NCBI GenBank assembly: GCA_963787135.1
Contig: CAWBBW010000020.1
Span: forward strand, 1-64,000
DNA: 64,000 nucleotides
Direction: 5' to 3'
Source of the DNA: Roseiarcus sp963787135
Lineage (GTDB): Bacteria > Pseudomonadota > Alphaproteobacteria > Rhizobiales > Beijerinckiaceae
Position numbers and translations under genes: made by a program. The notes beneath the pieces are model-generated. The model worked only from the letters and a program-made list of their open reading frames with translations. It had not been told where the DNA came from and did no database searches. Positions 18,005 to 26,737 of the stretch are shown one piece after another; within the stretch, counting starts at the first letter, position 1; each line of letters opens with the position of its first letter.

Positions 18005-19039
18005 ATGCGATACCGACCGCTCGGCCGAACGGGTCAATATGTCTCGGAAATCTGCCTCGGCACGATGACGTTTAGCGGCGGGTCCGGGTTCTGGCGCGCG
18101 ATCGGCGCCCTCGATCAAGCGAGCTCCACCGCGCTTGTCGGCCGCGCCATCGAAGCGGGGGTCAATTTCTTCGACACCGCCAATGTCTATTCCGAAGGCC
18201 AGTCCGAGATTCAACTCGGGCAGGCGCTGCGCGACCTCGGAGTGAAGCGCGAGGACGTGATCGTCGCAACGAAAGTGCGCAGCCGAATGGGGCCGGGCCC
18301 GAACGCCGTCGGCCTCTCGCGCGGTCACATCATGGACGAGATCGCCGCCAGCCTGAAGCGCCTGGGCGTCGATCATGTGGATCTCTACCAGATCCACGGC
18401 TTTGATCCCGTCACGCCGCTCGAGCAGACGATGCGCGCGCTCGACGACTGCGTGACCCGGGGGCTGGTGCGAACCATCGGCTGCTCCAACCTCGCCGCCT
18501 GGCAGATCATGAAGGCGCTCGCTATCTCCGACAAGGACGGTCTCGCCCGCTTCGAGACCGTGCAGGCCTATTATTCCATTGCGGGGCGCGAACTCGAGCG
18601 GGAGATCCTGCCGCTCGTCGAGGACCAGGGTCTCGGCGTCATGGTGTGGAGTCCGCTGGCCGGCGGGTTTCTGTCGGGCAAGTTCGCCCGCGACAAGCGG
18701 GGCGACAACGATTCACGCCGTACGGTCTTCGACTTTCCGCCGGTGGAGAAGGAGCGCGCCTTCGACATTATCGACGTTATGGCGACGGTCGCCAAAGCGC
18801 ATGACGCCTCGGTCGCGCGCGTCGCCCTCGCGTGGCTTCTGCAGCGCAAAGGCGTCATGAGCGTCATTATCGGCGCAAAGACGGTCCAGCAGCTCGACGA
18901 CAATATCGCTGCGGCCGACCTCAAGCTGACCGACGAGGAGATCGCCAGGCTCGACGCCGTCAGCGCGCTCAAGCCTGAATATCCGGGCTGGATGCTGGCA
19001 AGGCAGGCGGAAGGCCGAGTGCCGGCGCCGAAGGCTTAA
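18005..19039 (+). CDS. Aldo/keto reductase
   Basis: This is an NAD(P)H-dependent oxidoreductase of the AKR superfamily with a TIM-barrel fold, 344 residues. The catalytic tetrad is visible: Asp57 and Tyr62 in FFDTANVYSEGQSE, Lys90 in VATKVRS, and His131 in YQIHGFDP. The nucleotide-binding end is VMSVIIGAKTVQQLDDNIAA. It follows the sugar ABC operon after about 140 bp and precedes a Gfo/Idh/MocA oxidoreductase by 34 bp on the same strand. That suggests work on the imported sugar or a derived polyol; the substrate is not predictable. Confidence 0.9.
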   Translation: MRYRPLGRTGQYVSEICLGTMTFSGGSGFWRAIGALDQASSTALVGRAIEAGVNFFDTANVYSEGQSEIQLGQALRDLGVKREDVIVATKVRSRMGPGPNAVGLSRGHIMDEIAASLKRLGVDHVDLYQIHGFDPVTPLEQTMRALDDCVTRGLVRTIGCSNLAAWQIMKALAISDKDGLARFETVQAYYSIAGRELEREILPLVEDQGLGVMVWSPLAGGFLSGKFARDKRGDNDSRRTVFDFPPVEKERAFDIIDVMATVAKAHDASVARVALAWLLQRKGVMSVIIGAKTVQQLDDNIAAADLKLTDEEIARLDAVSALKPEYPGWMLARQAEGRVPAPKA

Positions 19040-19072
19040 CGCCCAGAGGCACATGCAAGGGAGGACGCCGGT

Positions 19073-20074
19073 TTGAGCAAGGTCAAGTGGGGCGTATTGG
19101 GCGTCGCCAAGATCGCCGTCGAGAAAGTGATCCCGGCGATGCAGCGCGGCGATGTCTCGCAGATCGCCGGGATCGCTTCGCGCGATTTCGGCAGGGCGCG
19201 CAAGGCCGCCGATGCGCTCGGCATCGCGCGCGCCTACGGCTCTTATGAGGATTTGCTCGCCGATCCCGACATCGAGGCCGTCTACAATCCGCTGCCCAAT
19301 GAGTTGCATGTCCCCTGGACCATCAAGGCGCTGGAAGCCGGCAAGCATGTCTTATGCGAGAAACCGATTGCCCTCGACGCGAAAGAGGCGCGCATGCTGA
19401 TCGATGCGCGCGAGCGGTCGGGGCGGCTCGTCGCCGAAGCCTTCATGGTGCGCTACCATCCGCAGTGGCGGCGCGCGCGCGAACTCGTCGCGGCGGGCGC
19501 GATCGGCGTGGCCGGCGCGATCCAGACCTTCTTCTCCTATCGCCTGCTTGATCCCGAAAATGTGCGCAACCGGCCGCCGGGCGGCGGCGGCCTCTACGAC
19601 ATCGGCTGCTACGCCATCCTGACCGCGCGCCATATTTTCGGCGCCGAACCGACGCGCGTTGTCGCGACTTTGAATCGCGATCCGAATTTCGGCACCGACC
19701 GTCTCGTCAGCGCAATTCTCGAATTCCCCGGCGGCCGGCACCTGACTTTCAGTGCCGCGACCCAATTGTCGGCGCATCAGCGCGTGACCATTGTCGGCGA
19801 TGCGGGACGGATCGAGGTCGAAATCCCGTTCAACGCGCCGCCCGACCGGCCGACGAAAATGCTGATCGACTCCGGCGCGGATTTGTTCGGCGGCGGAGCG
19901 CGGGTCGAGGAATTCTCCACCTGCGATCAATATACGCTGCAAGGCGACGCCTTTTCGCGCGCCGTGCTTGGGCAGGCTCCGCTCGAATTTCCGATCGAGG
20001 ACGCTCTGTTGAACATGCGCGTCATCGACGCGCTGTTCCGCTCGGCGGAACGCGGATCGTGGGAGACGCCATAG
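19073..20074 (+). CDS. Gfo/Idh/MocA-family oxidoreductase
   Basis: This is an NAD(P)-dependent sugar or inositol dehydrogenase-like enzyme of 333 residues. The N-terminal Rossmann motif is WGVLGVAKIA (6-15). EKPIA with the catalytic Lys at about 97 follows HVLC, and the C-terminal domain contains GGGLYDIGCYAI. The start is TTG 19073, with AAGGGAGG nine bases upstream. It probably forms a unit with the aldo/keto reductase and acts on the same carbohydrate. Its 3' end overlaps the convergent exporter gene by about 53 bp. Confidence 0.88.
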   Translation: MSKVKWGVLGVAKIAVEKVIPAMQRGDVSQIAGIASRDFGRARKAADALGIARAYGSYEDLLADPDIEAVYNPLPNELHVPWTIKALEAGKHVLCEKPIALDAKEARMLIDARERSGRLVAEAFMVRYHPQWRRARELVAAGAIGVAGAIQTFFSYRLLDPENVRNRPPGGGGLYDIGCYAILTARHIFGAEPTRVVATLNRDPNFGTDRLVSAILEFPGGRHLTFSAATQLSAHQRVTIVGDAGRIEVEIPFNAPPDRPTKMLIDSGADLFGGGARVEEFSTCDQYTLQGDAFSRAVLGQAPLEFPIEDALLNMRVIDALFRSAERGSWETP

Positions 20075-20966
20075 ACGGCCGCGACAGCAGCACGGCGGCG
20101 AGGATGATCGCGCCACCCGTCATCTGCAGCGCCGTCATCGCTTCGCCGAGCACGCCCCAGGCGAAAAGGGCCGAGAAGGGCGGCTGCGCAAGGATGACGA
20201 GGGCGATCAGACCGACCGGCGCGCGGCCGACCGCGACCGACGTGAGCCCCTGGCCGATGGCGTGCGAGACCACACCAAGCAGGACGACGATCGTCCAGCC
20301 GAGCACGGTCGAAGGGATCATCGTCTCGCGGTGCAACAGCGCGGCGATGGTCAAGGCGACGGCCGATACCGCGGCCGACCACAGCGTCGCGGTCGGAGCG
20401 TCGAGGTCGGCGCGCAGCAATTTGATGATGAGCAGATAGCTGGCGTAGGCGGTCGCCGCCGCAAACGCGAAAGCGTCGCCGTGGCGGACCTGGGACGGAG
20501 CGACCATGCCCGCCATGACCCAGGCGCCAACGAGCGCAAGCGCGAGTGCGAGCCATACGCGCCAGGGCGCGTGCTCCTCAAAGAAGATCGCCCCGCCGAT
20601 CACCGCCAGAATTGGCGCCACATTGCCGATGAAGGTTGCATTTGCGACCTTGGTGCCGTTGATCGCAATATGGAACAAGCCGACATCGATGGCGAAGGCG
20701 AGGCCCGCGAAGATCAGCGGAACGGCAACTCGACGAAGGTCGGGCGCTTGCGTCTGACCGCGCCTTGCGACACCCGCCCAGACCGCGAGCGCGGGCACCG
20801 CGAGGCCCATGCGCCAGGCCGCGCCCGCAAGCGGGCCGACATCGAGAAAGCGCACCAGGATACCCGACCAGGCGATGATCGCGGTTCCTGTAAGAAGGGC
20901 AATGACGCCGATACGATCGGCCGCCGGAGCCCGTTTGGCCGTCTCCGGCTCGACTTTGGCGTTCAT
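20022..20966 (-). CDS. EamA-family (DMT superfamily) membrane transporter
   Basis: This is an inner-membrane protein of 314 residues with ten predicted helices in two EamA repeats. Repeat one starts IGVIALLTGTAIIAWSGILV, and repeat two covers AFAFAAATAYASYLLIIKLL onward. The motif FALxFAIDVGLFHIAI-like loop and VILAQPPFSALFAWGVLGE match drug/metabolite exporters of the RhaT/YdcZ type. The substrate is unknown. It is transcribed alone and is convergent with the oxidoreductase gene, with overlapping ends. The C-terminal tail is short and polar. Confidence 0.85.
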   Translation of the reverse strand: MNAKVEPETAKRAPAADRIGVIALLTGTAIIAWSGILVRFLDVGPLAGAAWRMGLAVPALAVWAGVARRGQTQAPDLRRVAVPLIFAGLAFAIDVGLFHIAINGTKVANATFIGNVAPILAVIGGAIFFEEHAPWRVWLALALALVGAWVMAGMVAPSQVRHGDAFAFAAATAYASYLLIIKLLRADLDAPTATLWSAAVSAVALTIAALLHRETMIPSTVLGWTIVVLLGVVSHAIGQGLTSVAVGRAPVGLIALVILAQPPFSALFAWGVLGEAMTALQMTGGAIILAAVLLSRPSMASPTIRVPPSGTARR

Positions 20967-21058
20967 GGCCGCTGGGCTATCCGATTCGTCGAGGCCAGCG
21001 CCAGTTTGCGGGCCGCAGATTTGCGATCTCTGTACTACGGGAAGCGCCGTTGACGAAC

Positions 21059-21743
21059 ATGACCCATCGAAGCGTCCTCATGGTCGATCTGGACGGCACG
21101 CTGACCGATCCGGCCGAGGGCATCGTCGGGTGCTTCCGCTATGCGCTCGAGAGGCTGGGGCGGAGCGCGCCGCCTGCCGCCGACCTCACCTGGATCATCG
21201 GCCCATCTTTGCGCCGATCGTTTGCCGACGTTCTTGATGGGGCGGCGGATCCGGAGAAGGCGCTCGCCATCTACCGCTCGTGCTATTCGAAGGAAGGCCT
21301 TTTCGCCGCGGTCGTCTATGACGGCGTCCCGGAGGCGCTGGCGGCGCTGAAGGGGGCGGGGGTCCGCCTCATTCTCTGCACCGCGAAGCCTCACGTCTAC
21401 GCGGCCCGCATCCTGCAGCACTTCGATCTCGAGCGCTATTTCGAGGCCGCATACGGGGCCGAACTCGACGGCCGTCTCGAGGACAAGGGCGAGCTCATCG
21501 CCCATATCCTTGGTGAGCGCCGCCTCGACGCCGGCGACTGCGTCATGTGGGGCGACCGCAGGCACGACGTCATTGCCGCGCGGCGCCACGGCATCCCGAC
21601 CATCGGCGCACTTTGGGGTTACGGTGGCGAACAGGAGCTTCGCCTGGCCGGGGCGGACGCGCTCTGCGCGCAGCCCTCCGAAGTTCCCGAGGCCTTTCAG
21701 CTCTTTCCCCGTGCCGGAGCCAGTGGCAGAAGCCGCCGCATGA
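21059..21743 (+). CDS. HAD-family phosphatase (phosphoglycolate phosphatase-like)
   Basis: This is a cytoplasmic phosphohydrolase with motif I MVDLDGTLTD (nucleophile Asp10), motif II LILCTAKP and motif III/IV CVMWGDRRHDVIAARRHG. The cap contains the region around FADVLDGAADPEKA. As written, the frame runs on into the peptidase gene. If the run CCCC at about 21,710 is read as CCC, the protein instead ends PVPEPVAEAAA at a TGA (21741-21743) that overlaps the peptidase ATG by four bases, a normal coupled arrangement. I therefore treat the fusion as an indel artefact or mutation. The start could be TTG 21050, but ATG 21059 is preferred. Confidence 0.8.
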
Positions 21744-23863
21744 CTGATGCCGCCTCGAAACATGTCGAGTTGCCTGAGCCGCCGCGGGCCGAGATTCGCC
21801 CTTCAACCCGCTCGGCCCACGGCCTGACCTGGGACGACGGTTACGCCTGGATTCGGGCCGCGAACTGGCGCGACGTATTGCGCGACCCGAGCCAGCTGCC
21901 AGGCGACATCCGGGCGCTCCTCGAGGCGGAGAACGCCTATGCCGCCGCGATGCTGGCGCCGACAGCCGATCTGCAGAAAGAGCTCGTGCGGGAAATGCGC
22001 GCCAGGCTCAAAGAGGACGACAGCGAGCCTCTGCAGGCCGATGGACCCTACGCCTATTATTCGCGCTACCGTCCAAGCGGCCAGCATCGGATCTATTGCA
22101 GACAGCCGCGCGAGGGCGGCGACGAGATCGTGCTGATCGACGGCGACGCGCGGGCGAAGGGATTGGCGTTCTTTCATCTCGCCTCCGCCGCCCATTCGTT
22201 CGATCATACGAAGTTCGCCTGGAGCGCCGACGATCTCGGCTCGGAAATCCTCACCATTCGCGTGCGCGACATCGGGCGCGGCCAGGACCTCGCCGACCGC
22301 GTCGCCAACGCGACCGACGACATCGTCTGGACGCGAGATTCCAAAGCCTTTCTCTATGTCGAGCAGGATGAGGACCATCGTCCATTCCGGGTGATGCTGC
22401 ATCGGCTCGGGACGCCGCAGGGCGACGACGTCGAGGTCTTCGCCGAGCCGGACCCCGCCTGGTTCATCGGCGTAGAGGCGACCCGGCTACGCTGCTCGGC
22501 GCTGATTGTCGTGCACGGCCACGACAGCTCGGAAACCCACGTCATCGATCTCGAGGCGCCGACCGCAAAGCCGATGCTGGTCGCGCCCCGGCGCTCCGGC
22601 CTCTTCTATGACGTCATGGATCATGGCGACTGTTTCTACATCCGCACGAACGCGAATGCTCGCGACTTCAAGATCGTCGTCGCGCCTCCTGAGGCTCCGG
22701 GCGAAGAGAACTGGCGCGACGTCGTTCCGCATCACGACGGCCGCTTCATCGCCGACGCGACCCTCTTCAGGCATCATCTCGTTGTGCTCACGCGCGAAGA
22801 CAGCCGCCCGCGCCTTGAGGTGCACGATTTGAAGACTGGCGCGGCGCATGACATCGCCTTCGAGGGGGAGACCTACGCGCTCGATTTCGAAACCGTGTAC
22901 GAATTCGACACGACGCTTCTCCGCTTCAGCTATTCCTCGATGAACCGGCCCGCTGAAACGTACGACTACGATTGCGCCACGCGTGTGCGGACCCTCGTCA
23001 AGCAGCAGATGACCCCGCCGGGTTTCGACCCCGCAGCCTATGTCGTCCGCCTCCTCTTCGCGCGCGCGGATGACGGCGAGCGCGTGCCGGTTTCGCTCCT
23101 GATGAGGCGCGATTCTGGGCTCGACGGTTCTGCGCCGCTGCTGCTCACCGGCTACGGCGCCTATGGCTATTCGTTCGAGGCGAGCTTCGCCACTAACCGG
23201 CTGTCGCTGGTCGATCGCGGCTTCGTCTACGCGATCGCCCATGTGCGCGGCGGCACGGACAAGGGCTGGGGCTGGTATGAGGACGGCAAGCTCGCAAAGA
23301 AGCCGAACACGTTCACCGACTTCATCGCCGTCGCGCGGCATCTGATCGGTGAGGGCTATACGAGCAAGGGCCGGATCGTCGCCCACGGCGGCAGCGCGGG
23401 CGGCCTCTTGATGGGCGCGATCGCGAACACGGCGCCCGACCTCTTCGCCGGGATCATCGCCGACGTGCCCTTCGTCGATGCGCTCTCGACCATTCTCGAC
23501 GAGACCTTGCCGCTAACGCCGCCGGAATGGCTCGAATGGGGCGACCCGATCCGGGACAGGACAGCTTTCGACGTCATCCGTTCCTACAGCCCCAACGACA
23601 ACGTGCGGGCGCAGGCCTATCCGGCGATCCTGGCGCTTGCCGGTCTTACCGACCCGCGGGTGACCTATTGGGAGCCTGCCAAATGGGTGGCGCGGCTTCG
23701 CGCCACCATGACCGGCGGCGGGCCGATCCTGCTCGTGACAGCAATGGAGGCGGGGCACGGCGGCCGGCCGGGACGGTTCGACCGGCTCGAGGAGGTCGCC
23801 CGCAACTTCGCTTTCGCCATCGCTTGCGTGAGTGGCGGGCTTGCTTGGTCCAAGGCGAGTTGA
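21740..23863 (+). CDS. S9-family prolyl oligopeptidase / oligopeptidase B
   Basis: This 707-residue serine peptidase starts MTDAASKHVELPEPPRAEIR. The N-terminal beta-propeller part includes TWDDGYAWIRAANWRDVLRD, and the C-terminal alpha/beta-hydrolase domain follows. The catalytic Ser is in VAHGGSAGGLLMGAI, the Asp in LAGLTDPRVTYWEPAKW, and the His in MEAGHGGRPGRF. YGSYG-like TGYGAYGYSFEASFA and FVYAIAHVRGGTDKGW are classical oligopeptidase B motifs. It probably cleaves short peptides after basic residues in the cytoplasm or periplasm; no signal peptide is seen. It is coupled to the HAD gene in front by an ATGA overlap. Confidence 0.9.
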   Translation: MTDAASKHVELPEPPRAEIRPSTRSAHGLTWDDGYAWIRAANWRDVLRDPSQLPGDIRALLEAENAYAAAMLAPTADLQKELVREMRARLKEDDSEPLQADGPYAYYSRYRPSGQHRIYCRQPREGGDEIVLIDGDARAKGLAFFHLASAAHSFDHTKFAWSADDLGSEILTIRVRDIGRGQDLADRVANATDDIVWTRDSKAFLYVEQDEDHRPFRVMLHRLGTPQGDDVEVFAEPDPAWFIGVEATRLRCSALIVVHGHDSSETHVIDLEAPTAKPMLVAPRRSGLFYDVMDHGDCFYIRTNANARDFKIVVAPPEAPGEENWRDVVPHHDGRFIADATLFRHHLVVLTREDSRPRLEVHDLKTGAAHDIAFEGETYALDFETVYEFDTTLLRFSYSSMNRPAETYDYDCATRVRTLVKQQMTPPGFDPAAYVVRLLFARADDGERVPVSLLMRRDSGLDGSAPLLLTGYGAYGYSFEASFATNRLSLVDRGFVYAIAHVRGGTDKGWGWYEDGKLAKKPNTFTDFIAVARHLIGEGYTSKGRIVAHGGSAGGLLMGAIANTAPDLFAGIIADVPFVDALSTILDETLPLTPPEWLEWGDPIRDRTAFDVIRSYSPNDNVRAQAYPAILALAGLTDPRVTYWEPAKWVARLRATMTGGGPILLVTAMEAGHGGRPGRFDRLEEVARNFAFAIACVSGGLAWSKAS

Positions 23864-23979
23864 CGAACTCATGGAAAAACGAATTCCCGGTAAAACTCAG
23901 CTCGCCGTCTCGCGCCTTCCAATCGAACGGATGAGGTCCGCCCGAATTCAACGCCAAGATGGATGCTCCTTGTTTTCGG

Positions 23980-24915
23980 CTATTGAGCGGGAACGATCAC
24001 CAGCTTTCCTTTAGGAGAGCCTGTCCTCTCGAGTTCGACCACGGCCGGGATCGCCTCGGACAGCGGCGCGATGCGGCCGATCGTCGGGACGAGCTTGCCC
24101 TGCTCTGCCGCTTCGGCAACGGCCGCCAGGGATTGTGGCGTCGGATTGCCGAACGCCAAGTAATGTCGCGACGGGAGCAGGCAGCCGATCAGTTTGGCGA
24201 ACGTTGGGACGATGTGCAGCGACATGCCGCCGCGTTTCAGCATCGCGCCGCACTGGCTCAGCGACAGCGCGCTTGCCGTATCGAAGACCACGTCGAAGCG
24301 ATGCCGATACGGGCCGATGTCGAAGGCGCGATAGTCGACGACTTCGCCCACGCCCAGCGCTAGCGCTTCCTCGCGCCCGGATGCGCTGCAACTGCCGACG
24401 ATGTTTGCGCCGCGCATGCGCGCAATCTGCACCGCCGAACGTCCAACCCCGCCCAGACACCCGGTGATGAAGACTGACTGACCAGCGCTCAGCCTTGCCT
24501 TCGCCTCCAGCGCGTTCCACGCCGTAAGGCTCACTATGGTCAAGGCGGCCGCCTGCTCGAATGAGATGGAGGATGGCTTGAGCTCAACGTTTTTTTCGTC
24601 GGCGACGACGTATTCGGCAAACGCGCCCGCTTGACGAATGGAGGTGACGCCGAAGACTTCGTCGCCCACCTTGAGCCGTGCTACCCCGGGCCCGACGGCA
24701 TCGACCACGCCGGCGAAATCATGGCCCAGGCCGCGCGGAAACCGGAAGCCGGTAAGCGCTTTCATCTCGCCCCGGCGAATTTTCCAGTCCATCGGGTTGG
24801 CCGATGCGGCCCTGACCTGAACGCGAATTTGCCCTCGCCCGGCCTCAGGCGGCGGCGCCTCGTCCAGTCGCAGTTCCTCCGGGGCGCCATAGTGGCGATA
24901 TTGAACGCGCTTCAT
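23980..24915 (-). CDS. NAD(P)-dependent MDR oxidoreductase, quinone-oxidoreductase-like
   Basis: From ATG 24915 (GAGGGAA upstream) this medium-chain dehydrogenase/reductase has 311 residues. The GroES-like domain has GHDFAGVVDAVGPGVARLKV and GDEVFG, and the cofactor domain has ITGCLGGVGRSAVQIARMRG. The structural-zinc Cys cluster is absent, so it belongs to the zinc-independent quinone reductase or enoyl reductase group. A small membrane-protein gene follows upstream, then an IS1595 element and a divergent AraC regulator. Before the insertion the AraC protein may have controlled this gene across a shared promoter. Confidence 0.87.
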   Translation of the reverse strand: MKRVQYRHYGAPEELRLDEAPPPEAGRGQIRVQVRAASANPMDWKIRRGEMKALTGFRFPRGLGHDFAGVVDAVGPGVARLKVGDEVFGVTSIRQAGAFAEYVVADEKNVELKPSSISFEQAAALTIVSLTAWNALEAKARLSAGQSVFITGCLGGVGRSAVQIARMRGANIVGSCSASGREEALALGVGEVVDYRAFDIGPYRHRFDVVFDTASALSLSQCGAMLKRGGMSLHIVPTFAKLIGCLLPSRHYLAFGNPTPQSLAAVAEAAEQGKLVPTIGRIAPLSEAIPAVVELERTGSPKGKLVIVPAQ

Positions 24916-24955
24916 AACCAATTCCCTCGATCCGTTCGGCCTCGACTTGGCGCCA

Positions 24956-25301
24956 TCATCGCCCGTCCCACCACACCCAGACGAAGCCTGCGGCGAGCAC
25001 CGCCTCCGCGACGACCGAGCGGAAGACGCCAGCGCCAACTCGTCGCGCCAGGAACTCGAAGAGCCCGAGACACGCGAGCAGCGCGATCGCTCCGCCCGTG
25101 ACCAGACACACCGCCGAGCGGAGATCCGAGGGGGCAGCAGCACGTCCAATGAAGAACATCAGGGCGAGGCCGAGATAGATCGCGCCAATCCGGCGAGATA
25201 CGAACAAGCGAGCCAGCGGTATCCTGGATGCCCCACTCCTTGAGCACGGAAGCCCCGGCGAAGATGAAGCGGACGCCGAGAAGGCAGCCGGCACACGTCA
25301 T
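24956..25301 (-). pseudogene. Small membrane protein with about four helices, frameshifted
   Basis: The start MTCAGCLLGVRFIFAGASVL and KEWGIQDTAGSLVR read in one frame from ATG 25301. About base 25,200 the hydrophobic reading moves to another frame (RIGAIYLGLALMFFIGRA, CLVTGGAIALLACLGLFEFL, EAVLAAGFVWVWW). A single indel restores a four-helix protein of about 115 residues. I do not recognise it with confidence; DUF4345-like proteins have similar form. It lies between the MDR gene and the IS1595 element, whose insertion 41 bp ahead of the start has removed its original upstream region. Confidence 0.5.
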
Positions 25302-25342
25302 GACGAGCGCAATTACCTGAAAGGTGGAAGGTCATTGTCGGT

Positions 25343-26450
25343 GAGGCTTATCCCTTTGACTCAGGGGGGTCTATAGGTAGTGGGTGCTGACGAAAGACTG
25401 CTTTGTGGGGCGCGCGGCGGCTGATGATGTCGCGATAGGTTTCTGGCGTGCGGTGCGCGGCGAGCCCGAGTACCGTTTCGAACGAGACGTGCCGATGAAA
25501 GCGGCGGTTGTAGCGAAAGACGAACTCATCGAGATAGGCGTCGACATGCTTGCGCCGCAGGCCGTGATATGTGCCCAGCGCCCAGCGCTTCAGCAACGAG
25601 AAGGCGCGGTGGCTCCAGGGCAGGACGACGTTGGCCGCCATGTTACCGACAACGCGCGGATCGTGCCGGTAGTCGCCCGACAGCCCCGGATAAGCGGCGT
25701 GGCCGTCGGTGATCAGCGTCGTGCCAGGCTTCACGTTGGCGCGCACGAACGCCTCGATCGATTTGGCCGAGTTGTCGGCGATCACGGCCAGGCGCAACCG
25801 ACCCGAACGGGTGTCGAGATACTTTGCGCCCTTGCGCCTCGGCTTCGGCCTGCCGGCACCGCGGTCGATCACCTCGACGGCGCCGACGACCAGGATTTTG
25901 CCGGCGGAGCCGGGCTCGAAGGACGCGTCGCCGGTGCGGAAGGGAATTCGTCTGATCCACCTCGACGACGCCTTCGAGAAGATCGCGGTCGGGATCGACC
26001 ATCGAGCGCCGAAGCTTCTGCGCCAGCAGCCAGGCCGTCTTGTAGGTGACGCCGAGTTGGTCCTCCAATTGTCGCGCCGACATGCCGTTGGAATGCGTCG
26101 CCATTAGATGCGCCGCCCAGAACCACGTCGTCAGCGGCAATTTCGATCGATGCATCGCCGTGCCGGCGGTGAGCGAGGTCTGCCGTCCGCAATCGAGGCA
26201 TTCCAACAGGCGCGGACGGCTCTTCAAGGCCACAGCGCGGCCCCCGCCGCAGGCGGGACAAACAAACCCGTCCCGCCAGCGTCGCGCAGACAGAAACGCA
26301 TCGCAACGCGCCTCGTCAGGAAATTCTCGCTGGAACTCCGCCAGCGTGCGCCCGCGCCCCACCGCTCCGCGCTCCGAACCGGCGCTGGCCTCAAGCGCGC
26401 CCAGCTTCAGACACTACATCTAGCGGAACCTAGTCAACGGGATAAGCCTC
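25343..26450 (-). mobile_element. IS1595-family insertion sequence with 8-bp target duplication
   Basis: The terminal repeats are GAGGCTTATCCCTTTGACT (25343-25361) and AGTCAACGGGATAAGCCTC (26432-26450), inverted with one mismatch. They are flanked by the direct repeat TTGTCGGT (25335-25342 and 26451-26458). Eight-base duplications are the rule for this family. The element is 1,108 bp long and carries a single transposase gene on the reverse strand. It separates an AraC regulator gene from the MDR/membrane-protein genes. Confidence 0.95.
25348..26362 (-). pseudogene. IS1595-family transposase, one-base frameshift
   Basis: From GTG 26362 the protein has an N-terminal zinc ribbon (FVCPACGGGRAVALKS and LECLDCGRQTSLTAGT). 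The DDE-like domain follows, with LPLTTWFWAAHLMATHSNGM and LLEGVVEVDQT. The frame then breaks at about 25,950, where ACGAATTCCC stands for an expected ACGGAATTCCC. After the break the reading continues through RKGAKYLDTRSGRLRLAV, TLITDGHAAYPGL and HVDAYLDEFVFRYNRRFHRH to the end. A single missing G makes it defective. Apart from that it is complete, so the break is recent or a sequencing error. Confidence 0.88.
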
Positions 26451-26689
26451 TTGTCGGTCGCCCTTGATCAAGTGACTGGAATCAACATGCTCGTATCCTG
26501 ACGTATGGAATAGGTCGACCCGGGGTCCCAACTGCGTGCGCGTAGCCAAAAGCGCACGAATTAAAACCAAATTAGCGCTGATTTGGTTCACTATTGTTTC
26601 CCTTGTTGCGACTCAGCGAATATCGCTCTGTAGCCAATTCGTTGAACAATTGACGATTACGCCGAAAGAGATCATGGACGTTTGAGCGC

Positions 26690-26712
26690 AGACGATCTAT
26701 GCTCTATCGTCT
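26690..26712. promoter_or_regulatory. Inverted repeat in the araC-family promoter
   Basis: AGACGAT (26690-26696) and ATCGTCT (26706-26712) form perfect 7-bp arms around a 9-base spacer, ending 25 bp before the AraC-family start codon. Position and symmetry fit an operator, perhaps for autoregulation. The 287 bp between the IS end and the gene hold nothing else that I recognise. Confidence 0.4.
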
Positions 26713-26737
26713 ATAACTTGTTGGAGATCGTCCAAAG

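Noticed and set aside
17060..18397. Long reverse frame opposite frcA and the aldo/keto reductase
   Set aside because: Its Arg/His/Asp-rich composition is that of the complement of GC-rich coding DNA, and the forward genes have clear motifs.
21059..23863. A genuine HAD-oligopeptidase fusion protein
   Set aside because: Removing one C restores a normal stop with an ATGA overlap, so two separate genes are much more likely.
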